From Sinorhizobium meliloti (GTDB lineage Bacteria > Pseudomonadota > Alphaproteobacteria > Rhizobiales > Rhizobiaceae), in contig NZ_CP141214.1 of NCBI RefSeq assembly GCF_035610345.1, positions 342,230 to 406,229 on the forward strand: a stretch of 64,000 nucleotides of DNA. The letters run 5' to 3'. Shown here piece by piece: positions 63,064-64,000 of the stretch. The notes beneath the pieces were generated by a model. The model made no database searches. It worked only from the letters and a program-made list of their open reading frames with translations, and was not told where the DNA came from. A program made the position numbers and the translations under genes. Positions within the stretch are counted from its first letter, which is position 1. Every line of letters starts with the position of its first letter.

Positions 63064-63270
63064 TCACATACGTTCCGCCGCCGCGGTCAAGCCTGCAGCG
63101 TCGCGTATTCCGGACTGATAGGCACCGATCAGCCTCGCTGCGAGTATTGCAGCCTCCTCGGAATTCAGTGGCAATGCCCGCAATTGCAGTTCGCGACGGA
63201 AAATGCCCTCGATCAACTTGAGCTCGTCAGGCCCTAGTGGATCAAGGGTGCATACTCGTTGGTGTCTCAT
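63064..63270 (-). CDS. Small rhizobial hypothetical protein
   Basis: The 68-residue product starts MRHQRVCTLDPLGPDELKLI after GGGAGGAG. It is helical and ends with LIGAYQSGIRDAAGL. I believe similar proteins occur in rhizobia, function unknown. The longer upstream frame is antisense to the Crp/Fnr gene and is rejected. Confidence 0.55.
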   Translation of the reverse strand: MRHQRVCTLDPLGPDELKLIEGIFRRELQLRALPLNSEEAAILAARLIGAYQSGIRDAAGLTAAAERM

Positions 63271-63545
63271 TAGCTCTCCTCCCGGGCCTCGCGATCGCCT
63301 CGGTGCCGGGGGAAAGTCTACGCGTCTTGGTGTACATGGCGAGTCAATACTGCGCCTCAAGGACAAAGGGTCTGGAACCGTACAATCACCGCGGAATTGG
63401 AGAAGACTGTCCTTCCGAACCATGCTGGCTTGCACATAGTCGATGGGCAGCCGGCATGCTAGAGTCATGTAACACCGATCCGCAATCCTTGGCAGAAAGC
63501 GGCCGACAGAGCCGCGGTGCTCCGGCTCCCAATGAGGGGAAGGCA

Positions 63546-64000
63546 ATGGCGATTCCACCCCAAGCTTCGGTTAACAACCAGTTGCTGGACCTGCTTCCGG
63601 AGGTTGACTATAACCAGGTTGCGCCTGACCTCGACTATGTCAAAGTGGCTAGAGGCGCTCTGATCGCTACAGCCGGCGCCCCCATAGACCATGTTTATTA
63701 TCTCACGTCCGGGATTGGCTCCCTGGTCGCCTCGACGCCTGAGGGTAACAAAGCGGAGGCGGGTATCTTCGGAAGTGAAGGTTACATTCCGACTTCTGCT
63801 GCGATGGGTGTAGAGCTCAGCGTCCACGACATCATCATGCAGATCGAAGGAGACGGCTACCGGATGGAGTTCAGCGCATTCCGGAAGTGGATGGATCTTA
63901 ACCGGAATTTCGCCCGAGTGATGATCCGATGCATTGAGGCCTTCTCGATTCAGCTTACCTACACTGCGGTTTCGAACGCGTTGCACGGGGTGGACGAGAG
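63546..64000 (+). CDS. Crp/Fnr-type regulator (partial, runs off the right end)
   Basis: The frame from ATG 63546 (after AGGGGAAGG) gives 151 residues to the edge. It shows a cyclic-nucleotide-binding-like barrel: VARGALIATAGAPIDHVYYLTSGIGSLV and GSEGYIPTSAAMG. The HTH would be beyond the edge. It is close to the group of rhizobial regulators with a conserved E-G-Y-I/L-P segment. Confidence 0.75.
   Translation, partial: MAIPPQASVNNQLLDLLPEVDYNQVAPDLDYVKVARGALIATAGAPIDHVYYLTSGIGSLVASTPEGNKAEAGIFGSEGYIPTSAAMGVELSVHDIIMQIEGDGYRMEFSAFRKWMDLNRNFARVMIRCIEAFSIQLTYTAVSNALHGVDE

Noticed and set aside
1..64000. CRISPR arrays, tRNA or rRNA genes, insertion sequences and plasmid replication genes
   Set aside because: I looked for short regular repeats, tRNA-like clover leaves, transposase DDE motifs and repABC-type genes and saw none. 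Absence is from reading by eye, not from a search.

Overview
The window looks like an accessory replicon (symbiotic or other large plasmid type) or a genomic island of an alphaproteobacterium, most likely Rhizobiaceae (Sinorhizobium/Ensifer or Rhizobium). The grounds are a GC-rich sequence with rhizobial signature genes: a Nia-like P1B-5 ATPase with a C-terminal hemerythrin domain, a hybrid FixL / FixK / FxkR oxygen-signalling cluster, a BigR-Blh sulfur operon, and small rhizobial zinc-ribbon genes beside a ligase-only LigD. I saw no rRNA, tRNA, CRISPR array or intact transposase.

Region 1 (1-31.3 kb) reads as one oxygen-limitation regulon. A soluble hybrid sensor kinase with a FixL-type heme PAS domain (14503-16071) lies next to a FixK-like Crp/Fnr regulator (16107-16856) and a divergent OmpR-type regulator of FxkR type (17001-17747); a K-box-like direct repeat lies between the last two. 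Around them are eleven sites of the form TTGA-N6-TCAA, all in promoter regions and most of them 52-67 nt from a start codon. They front a DUF1488-like gene, an alpha/beta hydrolase with an NAD(P)H quinone reductase, BON protein with P2-type ATPase, a flavin-binding protein, two universal stress proteins, an ADP-forming acetyl-CoA synthetase/GNAT fusion, a GNAT-like protein opposite an ornithine carbamoyltransferase homologue that has lost its carbamoyl-phosphate site, a beta-CASP nuclease, an HtrA protease, a Cu-ATPase operon, a CBS-BON protein and a Spy-like protein. Phosphoketolase and the Nia ATPase sit in the same block without a visible box.

Region 2 (31.6-36 kb) is the bigR operon: Blh (sulfurtransferase plus ETHE1-type dioxygenase), BigR with both redox cysteines, two YeeE/YedE proteins and a TauE/SafE exporter, behind a very AT-rich operator-like site.

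Region 3 (36-50 kb) is a copper island. A minus-strand operon encodes CusF-like, cupredoxin, multicopper oxidase, TolC/CusC-like and small lipoprotein or Cys/His-rich proteins. Further genes are two DUF305 proteins, a cytochrome c', cueR-copA and copZ. Three nearly identical CueR-type promoters with 19-bp spacers front the operon, copA and copZ. Broken genes are interspersed (adenylate cyclase, a Crp/Fnr regulator, a Spy-like protein, an acyltransferase, DUF411 and EEP fragments).

Region 4 (50-64 kb) is a mosaic. It holds an ECF41 sigma factor with its AhpD-like partner (both with ECF41-type promoters), a chain of coupled small zinc-binding genes ending in a frameshifted SRAP gene and divergent from ligD, a degraded phoX, padR-chrA, a TetR/DUF308 pair with twin operators, broken SnoaL and glyoxalase genes, and a Crp/Fnr gene running off the right end. 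The many single-base frameshifts mean either active gene decay or residual sequencing error; this needs raw-read support.
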